Counted from the first letter of the stretch, positions 42,497-51,293 are shown. The stretch: DNA of 64,000 nucleotides from Amycolatopsis eburnea (GCF_003937945.1 NZ_RSEC01000060.1:372001-436000), one strand, 5' to 3'. The notes: generated by a model from the sequence alone, not told the origin. Numbers and translations: made by a program.

Positions 42497-44410
42497 TCAG
42501 CCGCAGCGCCCGAGAGGTACGTCACGTGCCGAGGCGCGGGCGAGGTTCCAGGCGGGCCAGCCGTCCGCGGTGTCGCCGGCCAGCACCTGCCGCAGCACGC
42601 AGGTGCGCAGCGGTTCCGGCAGCCGCGCCTCGACGACCGGCACGACGTCGGCGGAGAACCCGGCCAGGTACCGGTGGTCCAGCGGCTTCCCGGCGGCGGC
42701 GCGATCGAGGTTCGCTTCGGCGATGAGCCGTTCCGGGTCGAGCACGGCGAGCCCGAGCAGCGCGACGGCGGCCGTCCCGATCGCGGCGCGCGGCAGCCAC
42801 GACGGGCGCAGCCGGACCAGCGACACCAGCACGAGGACGAACACGGCGCCGAACCACAGTTCGCAGACCTCGACCAGCAGCCGCAGCACGGTGAAGCCGT
42901 ACGCCTCCTGGTAGGTCCCCATCCGGCTGAGCGCCGAGCCGACGAGCACGAGGGTCAACGCGCTCAGCGCCCCGAGCAGGCCGCGCTGGCGGAGCCGATC
43001 GGCTTTCGTGCTGTTCGGCGCCCACCGCAGCGCCGCGGCGACGATGGCGAGCGTGAGGACGGTGACGGCGCAGAGCTGCCAGAAGCCGCTGCGCGCGTAC
43101 TCCGCCGACGTCAGGCCGCTGGTGCGCAGGACGTATTCGGTGCCGCCGAAGAGCACGACCAGCCGGACGGCGACGAAGACGCTGAACAGCACGATCAGGA
43201 CGACGAGCGGGACCGTCCACTCCAGACCGTACTTGGTCCTTTCCGGACTCTCGGTGTTCGCCGTTTGTACTGGTGCGGCCAGGAAGTAGCACGCCCCGGC
43301 CACGAGGAGCGCGACGACGGCGAAGACCACGCACCACCGCACGAGCACGGCGGGACTGAGATCGGGGATCACCGCGGTGACGACGGCGGCGAAGGCGGCA
43401 TCGGCACTGGAGAGCAGCGGAACGAAGACGGCGACGAGCACGGCGGCTCCGAGCACGGCGAGCGCGATCCGCCGGGCGACGCCGTCCCGGCGTCCGGCGA
43501 ACCGCCCCAGACCGCGACCGGCCCACGGGATCGCGCGGAGGGCTTCGAGGGGCAGCGCAACCATGTCGTAGAGGACACTGTGGACGGTCCGGGGCCCGAC
43601 GACAGCCAGCGACCCGGCCACGACGGCGGCCGGTACGCAGAGCGCGAACAGCCAGCCCGAGGCGCGGAAGGTCCCGACGCTCAGGAGGGCGAGGGCCAGC
43701 AGGGCCCAGGTGGCGTTCGTCCAGGTGAGCCGTCCTCGGTTGGCGACGGCCACGGCGACGGCGACCGCGAGGGCGGCGAGCAGCCAGCCGATGCCGGGGC
43801 GGTCCACGGGGAGGACGAGGGCGCCGGCGATCCCGGCGACGGCGGCGGCGGGGAGGACGGCTGGGGGCAGGGGGACGGTCGCGGACTTCGGGGGCGGGAG
43901 GGGCTGGAGGAGGACGGGTGGGGCGGCGATGGCGACGCCGCCGGATGCCGGGGCCATGCCGGTGGCCCAGGCGTTTCCGCCGGGTTGGGCCCATGCGCCG
44001 GCAGTTCCCGCCGTCGCGTGGGTTCCAGCGGCGCTCCCAGCCCCCACGCCGGTCCCGGCAACGCTCCCAGCCCCCACGCCGGTCCCGGCAGCGCTACCCG
44101 CCGTCACGCCAGTTCCGGCAGCGCTCCCAGCCCCCACGCCGGTCCCAGCAGCACTCCCAGCCCCCACGCCGGTCCCGGCAACGCTCCCAGCCCCCACGCG
44201 GGTTCCAGCAGCGCTCCCAGCCCCCACGCCGGTCCCAGCAGCACTCCCGGCCCCCACGCCGGTCCCGGCAGCACCAGCGGCTCCCGAGTCCGCACGGTCT
44301 CCCGCAGCACCAACCCCCTCCCCCTCGCCCGCGGTCACCTGGCGCTTGCCCCGCGGCACCCCCTTCCCCGCACCGGGCTTCCCGGCCCCACCCACACTGT
44401 TCTTCGGCAT
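42497..44410 (-). CDS. DUF4153/DUF4173-like multi-pass membrane protein with N-terminal decapeptide repeats
   Basis: A 637-residue protein. Residues 1-45 are basic. Residues 45-135 are nine or so copies of a decapeptide like AGTGVGAGSA, encoded by a 30-bp tandem repeat. A Pro/Ala linker follows, then about eleven membrane spans of the DUF4153-like type (LSPAVLVRWCVVFAVVALLV; GGTEYVLRTSGLTSAEYARS; YQEAYGFTVLRLLVEVC). The start ATG at 44410 is preferred since AGGAGTGGGTGGA precedes it; an ATG at 44428 would add 6 residues. The function is unknown. Confidence 0.8.
   Translation of the reverse strand: MPKNSVGGAGKPGAGKGVPRGKRQVTAGEGEGVGAAGDRADSGAAGAAGTGVGAGSAAGTGVGAGSAAGTRVGAGSVAGTGVGAGSAAGTGVGAGSAAGTGVTAGSAAGTGVGAGSVAGTGVGAGSAAGTHATAGTAGAWAQPGGNAWATGMAPASGGVAIAAPPVLLQPLPPPKSATVPLPPAVLPAAAVAGIAGALVLPVDRPGIGWLLAALAVAVAVAVANRGRLTWTNATWALLALALLSVGTFRASGWLFALCVPAAVVAGSLAVVGPRTVHSVLYDMVALPLEALRAIPWAGRGLGRFAGRRDGVARRIALAVLGAAVLVAVFVPLLSSADAAFAAVVTAVIPDLSPAVLVRWCVVFAVVALLVAGACYFLAAPVQTANTESPERTKYGLEWTVPLVVLIVLFSVFVAVRLVVLFGGTEYVLRTSGLTSAEYARSGFWQLCAVTVLTLAIVAAALRWAPNSTKADRLRQRGLLGALSALTLVLVGSALSRMGTYQEAYGFTVLRLLVEVCELWFGAVFVLVLVSLVRLRPSWLPRAAIGTAAVALLGLAVLDPERLIAEANLDRAAAGKPLDHRYLAGFSADVVPVVEARLPEPLRTCVLRQVLAGDTADGWPAWNLARASARDVPLGRCG
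44011..44280. repeat. In-frame 30-bp tandem repeat, about nine units
   Basis: Nine 30-base units run in exact register from 44011 (for example CCCCCACGCCGGTCCCGGCA as part of each). They vary at a few third positions and a few codons. On the coding (reverse) strand they give Gly/Ala-rich decapeptides in the N-terminus of the DUF4153-like protein. Copy number is likely to vary between strains. Confidence 0.9.
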
Positions 44411-44468
44411 TCCACCCACTCCTGACATTCACATTTGCAAACATCCAAGGCCGACCGCCACCTCAAAG

Positions 44469-44521
44469 GTCTTGAATGAGTCATTCAGGTCTTCGGAGGT
44501 CCTGAATGACTCATTCAAGAC
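44469..44521. repeat. Paired 30-bp-spaced palindromic element (long hairpin)
   Basis: The arms 44469-44489 and 44501-44521 are perfect 21-bp complements around an 11-base loop. Each arm also contains its own 15-bp palindrome (TGAATGA-G-TCATTCA at 44473; TGAATGA-C-TCATTCA at 44503), spaced exactly 30 bases. It lies upstream of the DUF4153-like gene, next to the element at 44573-44631. Confidence 0.9.
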
Positions 44522-44572
44522 ACTCCGGCGCTGCCGCCCGGCGCCACTCGCGACGCCGTGAGGCCGGTCCGC

Positions 44573-44631
44573 GATGTCATGAAAGGGTCGTTCACCTCGC
44601 CAGACGACATGAACGACCCTTTCATGACATC
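44573..44631. repeat. Paired 30-bp-spaced element (22-bp perfect hairpin)
   Basis: The arms 44573-44594 and 44610-44631 are perfect 22-bp complements around a 15-base loop. The core GTCATGAAAGGGTCGTTCA is related to that at 34084. It lies 37 bases after the stop of the histidine kinase gene and could end that transcript. Confidence 0.9.
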
Positions 44632-44668
44632 CCCCGGCGAACGACGCGGCCGGGACCCGGGCCCCAAG

Positions 44669-45649
44669 TCAGCCGGTCGGCAAGGTCACCCGGATCCGCG
44701 ACCCCGGCGACGAATCGACCACCCCGATCGTCCCCCCGTGCAGCTCCACCGCCCACCTGGCGATCGCCAGCCCCAGCCCCGTCCCACCGCCGGACGGCCG
44801 CTCACCCCGGGTGAACCGCTCGAACACCCGGACCCGATCCGCCGGCGCGATCCCCGGACCCTCGTCGCACACGTCGATGCGCACCTCGCCCGGCCGGACC
44901 TCCCCCAGCACGCGCACCGAACCGCCCGCGGGCCCGTGCCGGACCGCGTTCTCCAGCAGGTTCGCCACCACCTGGAACAGCCGCCCGCGGTCCGCGGTCA
45001 CCTGGACGTCCGGCGCCGACACCGAGAAGCTCACCCCGCGCACCAGCGCCGCTTCGGAGACCGCCTCCGACAACAGATCGGCCAGCGAGAACGACGTCTT
45101 GTGCAGCGGAATCGCCCCCGCGTCCAGCCGCGACAGGTCGAGGAGCTCGTCCACCAGCGTCGCCAGCCGCTCGGTCTGCTGCAGGGCCGTCTTCAACGTG
45201 GCCGGGTCCGGGTCCTCGACGCCGTCGACGAGGTTCTCCAGCACGCCGTTCAACGCCGTGATCGGCGTCCGCAGCTCGTGCGACACGTTCGCGATCAGCT
45301 CGCGCCGCTGCCGGTCCGCGTCCCCGAGGTCCCCGGCCATCTGGTTGAACGCCGAAGCGAGCGAGCCCACCTCGTCCCGCGTGGTCGCCCGGATCCGCCG
45401 CGTGTAGTCGCCCTTCGCCATCGCGCGCGCCGCCGCCGTCATCTCGCGCAGCGGGCGCGTCATGCCGTGGGCCAGCACCTGGGACAGCACCAGGGCCAGC
45501 ACCATCGCGGTGATCGTCGTCTTGGGCGGCAGCCAGCCGATCTGCCAGTTGAAGAACGCGAACGCGACGCCGCCGGACGCGACCATCAGGATCGCCAGCT
45601 TCAGCTTGATCGACCGGATCCGGTCGAGCGGCCGCGGCACGAGGTTCAC
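44669..45649 (-). CDS. Sensor histidine kinase (HAMP-containing, OmpR/EnvZ type)
   Basis: A 326-residue kinase with two short N-terminal spans (LAILMVASGGVAFAFFNW; ITAMVLALVLSQVLAHGM) and almost no extracellular loop, then a HAMP linker (RPLREMTAAARAMAKGDYTR). The phospho-acceptor helix is ELIANVSHELRTPITALNG. The ATPase domain shows VVANLLENAVRHG, DEGPGIAPADR and GGTGLGLAIAR. The tiny sensor suggests intramembrane sensing, for example of cell-wall stress. The GTG start overlaps the regulator stop (GTGA). Confidence 0.93.
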   Translation of the reverse strand: MNLVPRPLDRIRSIKLKLAILMVASGGVAFAFFNWQIGWLPPKTTITAMVLALVLSQVLAHGMTRPLREMTAAARAMAKGDYTRRIRATTRDEVGSLASAFNQMAGDLGDADRQRRELIANVSHELRTPITALNGVLENLVDGVEDPDPATLKTALQQTERLATLVDELLDLSRLDAGAIPLHKTSFSLADLLSEAVSEAALVRGVSFSVSAPDVQVTADRGRLFQVVANLLENAVRHGPAGGSVRVLGEVRPGEVRIDVCDEGPGIAPADRVRVFERFTRGERPSGGGTGLGLAIARWAVELHGGTIGVVDSSPGSRIRVTLPTG

Positions 45650-46338
45650 GATCCCGCCTCCAACGCGTAGCCGACGCCGTGCACCGTGCGGATCAGGTCC
45701 GCCCCCAGCTTCCGCCGCAGCGCCTTGATGTGGCTGTCCACCGCGCGGGTGCCCGCGGACGTGCCGTGGACGTCCCAGTCCCACACCTCCGACAGCAGCC
45801 GTTCGCGCGGCTGGACCGCCCGCGGCCGCCGGGCGAAGTGCACCAGCAGGTCGAACTCGATCGGCGTCAGCTGCGCCGCGACGCCTGCCCGGGCCACGCG
45901 CCGCTGGTCGACGTCGATCTCGAGGTCGCCGAGCACGATCCGGGTGCCCGCGACCGACGACGAGCGCTCGACCCGCCGCAGCAGCGCGTGCACCCGCGCG
46001 GTCAGCACCCGCATCGAGAACGGCTTCGTCAGGTAGTCGTCGGCGCCGACGCCCAGCCCGACCAGCATGTCCGTCTCGTCGGCGCGCGCGGTCAGCATGA
46101 GCACCGGCACCGGCCGCCGCCCCTGGATCCGGCGGCAGACCTCCAGGCCGTCGAACCCCGGCAGCATCACGTCCAGCACCACGAGGTCCGGCTCCGCCGC
46201 AGCCTCCGCCTCGACCGCCGCCGGCCCGTCGTGCGCGACGTCCACGGTGAACCCCTCGGCCCGCAGCCGGGCCGCGATCGACGCGGCGATCGTGCCGTCG
46301 TCCTCGACGACGAGCACCCGCCGCCCACCCAGTTCCAT
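45646..46338 (-). CDS. OmpR/PhoB-type response regulator
   Basis: A 230-residue regulator. The receiver has VLVVEDDGTIAASI, the phospho-acceptor Asp in DLVVLDVMLPGFDGLE and the Lys in YLTKPFSMRVL. The C-terminal winged helix has LTPIEFDLLVHFARRPRAV and TRAVDSHIKALRRKLG. It is cotranscribed with the kinase that follows. The ATG at 46338 is preferred over a GTG at 46356. Confidence 0.93.
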   Translation of the reverse strand: MELGGRRVLVVEDDGTIAASIAARLRAEGFTVDVAHDGPAAVEAEAAAEPDLVVLDVMLPGFDGLEVCRRIQGRRPVPVLMLTARADETDMLVGLGVGADDYLTKPFSMRVLTARVHALLRRVERSSSVAGTRIVLGDLEIDVDQRRVARAGVAAQLTPIEFDLLVHFARRPRAVQPRERLLSEVWDWDVHGTSAGTRAVDSHIKALRRKLGADLIRTVHGVGYALEAGS

Positions 46339-46504
46339 GGCCACGACCCTATGCACCCCCGGTGGAGACGGTCCGCGTGAAGTGTGGAGATCCTGTGGAG
46401 ACGTTTCACCCGCTTTGCCGGTTCGTAACGGCCGGATGTGTGACGCAGGTCATGCACCCCGAAGCCCGTTCGCGCAATCGACAGACTGCACTCCAGGCCG
46501 TGGA

Positions 46505-46518
46505 AGAGTGAACACTCT
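46505..46518. promoter_or_regulatory. 14-bp perfect palindrome upstream of the ureide operon
   Basis: AGAGTG-AA-CACTCT lies 40 bases before the NCS1 permease start in a 220-base divergent spacer. It is a candidate operator for the permease operon or the response regulator. Confidence 0.45.
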
Positions 46519-46558
46519 GCCGTTGCCCCGGCGATGACCAGGCGCGCAGGATGCCGCA

Positions 46559-48112
46559 ATGGCGCCGACACCCGCAGACCAGCGCGTGCACGACGACGGC
46601 CGGGTCGAACTGGACCCCGCCGACGTCGGGTCTCTCGAAGGCAGCCGGTTCTTCAACGAGGAGCTGGCCCCCGTCGCGATCGAAAAACGGACCTGGACCA
46701 CCTACAACTACTTCGCGCTCTGGATGGGGATGGCGCACAACATCCCCAGCTACGCGCTGGCCGCGTCGCTGATCGCCCTCGGCATGAACTGGGTGCAGGC
46801 GCTGATCACGATCACCATCGGCAACCTGATCGTGCTCGTCCCGATGCTGCTCAACAGCCACGCCGGCACGAAGTACGGCATCCCGTTCCCGGTGTTCGCC
46901 CGCGCGTTCTACGGCTTGCGTGGCGCGAACCTGGCCGCGCTGCTGCGCGCGTTCATCGCGTGCGGCTGGTTCGGCATCCAGACCTGGGTCGGCGGCGAGG
47001 CCATCTACGTCATCCTCGGGCGCCTGCTCGGCTCGTGGTGGCGCGACTCGGCCGTGGTCGCCGGCCAGCACTGGACGCTGTGGCTGTCCTTCGTGGTCTT
47101 CTGGATCGGCCAGATGCTCATCATCTGGCGCGGCATGGAGGCGGTCCGCCGGTTCGAGAACTGGACGGCGCCGCTGGTGTCGGTCGGCTTCCTGATCATG
47201 CTCGGGTACGTGCTGGTCAAGGCGGGCGGGCTCGGCCCGATCCTGTCCGACGGCGGCAAGCTCGGCTGGGGCCCGGACTTCTGGAAGGTGTTCGCCCCGG
47301 CGCTGATGGCGATGATCGCGTTCTGGTCGACGCTGTCGCTCAACATGCCGGACTTCACCCGCTTCGGCGGCAGCCAGCGCAAGCAGGTCCGCGGCCAGGT
47401 CCTCGGCCTGCCCACCACGATGACGTTCATCGCGATCGTGGCCATCCTGACCACGTCGGGCGGGCACGTCCTCTACGGCGAGGACATCTGGGACCCGGCG
47501 CAGCTGGCCGACAAGTTCTCCAGCCCGATCGTGGTCGTCGTCGCGCTGGTCGCGCTGGTGCTGGCCACGATCTCGGCGAACCTGGCGGCCAACGTCGTCA
47601 GCCCGTCCTACGACTTCTCGAACGCCTTCCCGAAGAAGATCACGTTCGCGGTCGGCGGCGGCATCACCGGCGTCATCGGCATCCTCATCCAGCCGTGGCG
47701 GCTCTACTCCGACCCGAACATCTACATCTTCGCCTGGCTCGGCTTCTACGGCGGCCTGCTCGGCGCGGTGGCCGGGGTGCTCGTCGCGGGCTACTGGGTG
47801 GTCGCCCGCACCAAGCTCAAGCTGAAGGACCTCTACACACCCGATGGGGTGTACTGGTTCAGCGGCGGCTGGAACTGGCGCGCGCTGGTCGCCACGCTGG
47901 TCGGAGCCGTCTTGGCGGTCGGCGGAGCGTATGGCGGGCCGTTCCCCGACGCCGGTCTGATCCCGTTCCTCAAGCCCCTTTACGACTACAACTGGGTGGT
48001 CGGCTTCGTCGGCGCGTTCGTCGTCTTCGCCGCCCTGTCCGCATCGTCTACCAAGGAGGAAGCAAGTGAGCGTCGTCCGAGCCGGATTGATCCAGCAGCG
48101 GTGGACGGGTGA
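46559..48112 (+). CDS. NCS1 family nucleobase/hydantoin permease
   Basis: A 517-residue, twelve-span transporter of the NCS1 family (Mhp1, allantoin and uracil permeases). The N-terminus has the NCS1 mark TWTTYNYFALWMGMAHNIPS. Substrate-site regions are AFIACGWFGIQTWVGGEAI and SLNMPDFTRFGG, and a conserved NVVSPSYDFSNAFP follows. It probably imports the cyclic ureide or pyrimidine degraded by the next enzymes, with Na+ or H+. Its 3' end overlaps the amidohydrolase gene by 47 bases. Confidence 0.93.
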   Translation: MAPTPADQRVHDDGRVELDPADVGSLEGSRFFNEELAPVAIEKRTWTTYNYFALWMGMAHNIPSYALAASLIALGMNWVQALITITIGNLIVLVPMLLNSHAGTKYGIPFPVFARAFYGLRGANLAALLRAFIACGWFGIQTWVGGEAIYVILGRLLGSWWRDSAVVAGQHWTLWLSFVVFWIGQMLIIWRGMEAVRRFENWTAPLVSVGFLIMLGYVLVKAGGLGPILSDGGKLGWGPDFWKVFAPALMAMIAFWSTLSLNMPDFTRFGGSQRKQVRGQVLGLPTTMTFIAIVAILTTSGGHVLYGEDIWDPAQLADKFSSPIVVVVALVALVLATISANLAANVVSPSYDFSNAFPKKITFAVGGGITGVIGILIQPWRLYSDPNIYIFAWLGFYGGLLGAVAGVLVAGYWVVARTKLKLKDLYTPDGVYWFSGGWNWRALVATLVGAVLAVGGAYGGPFPDAGLIPFLKPLYDYNWVVGFVGAFVVFAALSASSTKEEASERRPSRIDPAAVDG

Positions 48113-48905
48113 CAAGGAGTCCATGATCAAGGCGGCGGTCGACCACATCGCCACCGCCGCCTCGCAGGGCGCCCAGGTCGTCTGCCTCCAGGAACTGTTC
48201 TACGGGCCGTACTTCTGCCAGGTGCAGGACACCGACTACTACTCCTACACCGAGGGCATCCCGGACGGCCCGACGACCAAGCTCATGCAGGAGGTGGCCG
48301 AGCGCCACGGCGTCGTGCTCGTCGTGCCGATGTACGAGGTCGAGCAGCCCGGCGTGTACTACAACACCGCCGCGGTGATCGACGCCGACGGCACGTACCT
48401 CGGCAAGCACCGCAAGAACCACATCCCCCAGGTCAAGGGGTTCTGGGAGAAGTTCTACTTCCGGCCCGGCAACCTGGGCTACCCGGTGTTCGACACCGCC
48501 GTGGGCCGCATCGGCGTCTACATCTGCTACGAGCGGCACTTCCCGGAGGGCTGGCGCGCGCTGGGCCTGGCCGGGGCGAAGATCGTGTTCAACCCGTCGG
48601 CGACCAGCCGCGGCCTGTCGCAGTACCTGTGGCGGCTCGAGCAGCCGGCGGCCGCGGTGGCGAACGAGTACTTCGTCGGCGCGATCAACCGCGTCGGCAA
48701 GGAACCGCTGGGCGACAACGACTTCTACGGCCAGACGTACTTCGCCGACCCGCGCGGGCAGCTGATCGGCGACGCCGCGTCGGACACCGAAGACGAGGTC
48801 GTCGTGCGCGACCTCGACATGGCGCAGCTCGACGAGGTCCGGGACCTGTGGGCGTTCTACCGCGACCGCCGCCCGGACACCTACGGCCCCCTCACGGAGG
48901 CCTGA
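48066..48905 (+). CDS. Nitrilase-superfamily N-carbamoyl-beta-alanine amidohydrolase (beta-ureidopropionase)
   Basis: A 279-residue C-N hydrolase with the Glu-Lys-Cys triad: E in VVCLQELFYGPYF, K in YLGKHRKNHIP and C in IGVYICYERHFPEGW. The family splits N-carbamoyl-beta-alanine into beta-alanine, CO2 and ammonia, or the related N-carbamyl amino acids. The GTG at 48066 has AAGGAGGA upstream, inside the permease gene. Its stop shares a base with the dihydropyrimidinase start. The third step of reductive pyrimidine breakdown fits the context. Confidence 0.92.
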   Translation: MSVVRAGLIQQRWTGDKESMIKAAVDHIATAASQGAQVVCLQELFYGPYFCQVQDTDYYSYTEGIPDGPTTKLMQEVAERHGVVLVVPMYEVEQPGVYYNTAAVIDADGTYLGKHRKNHIPQVKGFWEKFYFRPGNLGYPVFDTAVGRIGVYICYERHFPEGWRALGLAGAKIVFNPSATSRGLSQYLWRLEQPAAAVANEYFVGAINRVGKEPLGDNDFYGQTYFADPRGQLIGDAASDTEDEVVVRDLDMAQLDEVRDLWAFYRDRRPDTYGPLTEA

Positions 48906-50287
48906 TGACCACGCTCATCACGGGTGGCCAGGTCGTTTCACCATCGGGCGCGCTGCTCGCGGACGTCCTCGTCGACGGCGAGACCATCGCCGCCGTCGGG
49001 GCGCCCGGCACGCTGTCCGGTGACGAGACGATCGACGCCACCGGCAAGTACGTGCTGCCCGGCGGCATCGACGCGCACACGCACATGGAGATGCCGTTCG
49101 GCGGCACCCACTCCGTCGACAGCTTCTCGACCGGCACCACGGCGGCGGCCTGGGGCGGCACGACCACGATCATCGACTTCGCCGTGCAGGCCAAGGGCAC
49201 GTCCCTGCTGTCCACACTGGACAAGTGGCACGCGAAGGCCGACGGCAACTGCGCGATCGACTACGGCTTCCACATGATCGTCAGCGACGTCAACGACCAG
49301 TCGCTGAAGGAGATGGAAGCCTGCGTCGACGGCGGCGTCGGCAGCTTCAAGATGTTCATGGCCTACCCGGGGGTGTTCTACTCCACGGACGGCGAAATCC
49401 TGCTCGCGATGCAGAAGGCACGCGAAATCGGCGCCACGATCATGATGCACGCGGAGAACGGCATCGCGATCGACCAGCTGGCCGCGCAGGCGTTCGCGGC
49501 CGGGAAGATCGACCCCGTCCAGCACGGCTTGACGCGTCCGCCGGAGCTGGAGGGCGAGGCGACCTCGCGCGCGATCCAGCTGGCGAAGGTGACCGGTTCC
49601 CCGCTGTACATCGTGCACCTCTCGGCGTCGCAAGCGCTGGCGGCCGTGGCGGAGGCGCGCAACGACGGCCAGAACGTCTTCGCGGAGACGTGCCCGCAGT
49701 ACCTCTACCTGTCCATCGAGGACCTCGCCAAGCCGGACTTCGAGGGCGCGAAGTACGTCGCTTCGCCGCCGCTGCGCGAGAAGTCGCACCAGGCCGACCT
49801 GTGGCGCGGCCTGCGGACCAACGACCTGTCCGTGGTGTCCACCGACCACTGCCCGTTCTGCTTCAAGGACCAGAAGGAACTCGGCCGCGGCGACTTCCGG
49901 GCCATTCCGAACGGGATGCCGGGCGTCGAGCACCGGATGGACCTGCTGCACCAGGGCGTGGTCGCCGGTGAGCTGACGCTCGGGCGCTGGGTCGAGACGT
50001 GCTCGGCGACGCCGGCCCGGATGTTCGGCCTGTACCCCAAGAAGGGCGTCATCGCGGCGGGTTCGGACGCGGACATCGTCATCTACGACCCGAAAGCGAC
50101 GCAGACGTTGTCCGCGGAGACGCACCACATGAACGTGGACTACTCGGCGTACGAGGGGTTCGAGATCACCGGCCGCGTGCACACGGTGCTGTCCCGTGGG
50201 CGCGTCGTGGTGTCGCCTTCCGGTTTCTCGGGATCGACGTCGCACGGGAAGTTCCTGTCCCGCTCGCTGAACCAGTACCTGAACTGA
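48905..50287 (+). CDS. hydA: Dihydropyrimidinase / D-hydantoinase
   Basis: A 460-residue cyclic amidohydrolase opening dihydrouracil, dihydrothymine or hydantoins. The binuclear zinc site is seen as DAHTHMEMPFGG, the carboxylated Lys in GSFKMFMAYPG (about residue 149), His in TIMMHAEN and LYIVHLSA, and Asp in VVSTDHCPF. The substrate loop has CPQYLYL. It is coupled to the amidohydrolase (TGATG) and precedes an LLM flavoenzyme by 7 bases. Confidence 0.95.
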   Translation: MTTLITGGQVVSPSGALLADVLVDGETIAAVGAPGTLSGDETIDATGKYVLPGGIDAHTHMEMPFGGTHSVDSFSTGTTAAAWGGTTTIIDFAVQAKGTSLLSTLDKWHAKADGNCAIDYGFHMIVSDVNDQSLKEMEACVDGGVGSFKMFMAYPGVFYSTDGEILLAMQKAREIGATIMMHAENGIAIDQLAAQAFAAGKIDPVQHGLTRPPELEGEATSRAIQLAKVTGSPLYIVHLSASQALAAVAEARNDGQNVFAETCPQYLYLSIEDLAKPDFEGAKYVASPPLREKSHQADLWRGLRTNDLSVVSTDHCPFCFKDQKELGRGDFRAIPNGMPGVEHRMDLLHQGVVAGELTLGRWVETCSATPARMFGLYPKKGVIAAGSDADIVIYDPKATQTLSAETHHMNVDYSAYEGFEITGRVHTVLSRGRVVVSPSGFSGSTSHGKFLSRSLNQYLN

Positions 50288-50294
50288 GGACGCC

Positions 50295-51293
50295 ATGGAC
50301 TTCGGGATCGTGCTGCAGACCGACCCGCCCGCGCGCGACGTGGTGCGGCTGATGAAGGACGCCGAGGACGCCGGGTTCCGCTACGGCTGGACGTTCGACT
50401 CCTGCGTGCTGTGGCAGGAACCGTTCGTCATCTACTCGGCGATCCTCGCGGCGACGTCGTCGCTGGTCGTCGGTCCGATGGTGACCAGCCCCGGCACCCG
50501 CGACTGGTCGGTCATGGCGTCGACGTTCGCCACGCTCAACGACATGTACGGCAACCGGACGGTCTGCGGCATCGGCCGCGGCGACTCCGCGCACCGGGTC
50601 GTCGGCAAGCCACCGTCCACTTTGGCCACCGTGCGCGACTGCATGCGCGTGGTCAAGGACCTCGCCGAGGGCCGCGCGGTGACGATGAACGACAAGACCG
50701 TGCAGATCCCGTGGATCCGCAACGGACGCCTGGAAATGTGGATGGCGGGGTACGGACCCAAGGCGCTGCAGACGGTCGGCGAGCACGCCGACGGCTTCAT
50801 CCTCCAGTGCGCGGACCCGGCCATCGCGCGCTGGACGATCGGCGCCGTCCGCGACGCCGCCCGGGCCGCCGGCCGCGACCCGGGTGGCATCACGATCTGT
50901 GTCGCGGCCCCGGCGTACGTCGGCGACGACCTGGCGCACCAGCGCGAACAGCTGCGCTGGTTCGGCGGGATGGTCGGCAACCACGTCGCGGACCTGGTGG
51001 CACGCTACGGGTCTTCGGGCGCGGTGCCCCGCGAGCTGACCGACTACATCCGCGAGCGGGAGGGCTACGACTACAGCCACCACGGCAAGGCGGGCAACCC
51101 GTCGACGGAGTTCGTGCCGGACGAGATCGTCGACCGGTTCTGCCTGCTGGGCCCGGCGTCGTCGCACGTGGAACGGTTGCAGGAGCTGGCGGAACTGGGC
51201 GTGGACCAGTTCTCGCTGTACCTGATGCACGACGACCGCGAGGCGACGCTGGCGTCCTACGGCTCGCAGATCATCCCGAAGCTCACCGCGTAG
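50295..51293 (+). CDS. LLM-class F420/FMN-dependent oxidoreductase (TIGR03842-like)
   Basis: A 332-residue TIM-barrel flavoenzyme of the luciferase-like class (GIGRGDSAHRVVG; MAGYGPKALQTVGEHADGFI). It resembles TIGR03842, which I recall being found next to dihydropyrimidinase genes. It could use F420 to reduce or oxidise the pyrimidine/hydantoin ring, filling the place of the missing dihydropyrimidine dehydrogenase, but that is inference. It is the last gene of the operon and ends 35 bases from the convergent MocR gene. Confidence 0.88.
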   Translation: MDFGIVLQTDPPARDVVRLMKDAEDAGFRYGWTFDSCVLWQEPFVIYSAILAATSSLVVGPMVTSPGTRDWSVMASTFATLNDMYGNRTVCGIGRGDSAHRVVGKPPSTLATVRDCMRVVKDLAEGRAVTMNDKTVQIPWIRNGRLEMWMAGYGPKALQTVGEHADGFILQCADPAIARWTIGAVRDAARAAGRDPGGITICVAAPAYVGDDLAHQREQLRWFGGMVGNHVADLVARYGSSGAVPRELTDYIREREGYDYSHHGKAGNPSTEFVPDEIVDRFCLLGPASSHVERLQELAELGVDQFSLYLMHDDREATLASYGSQIIPKLTA

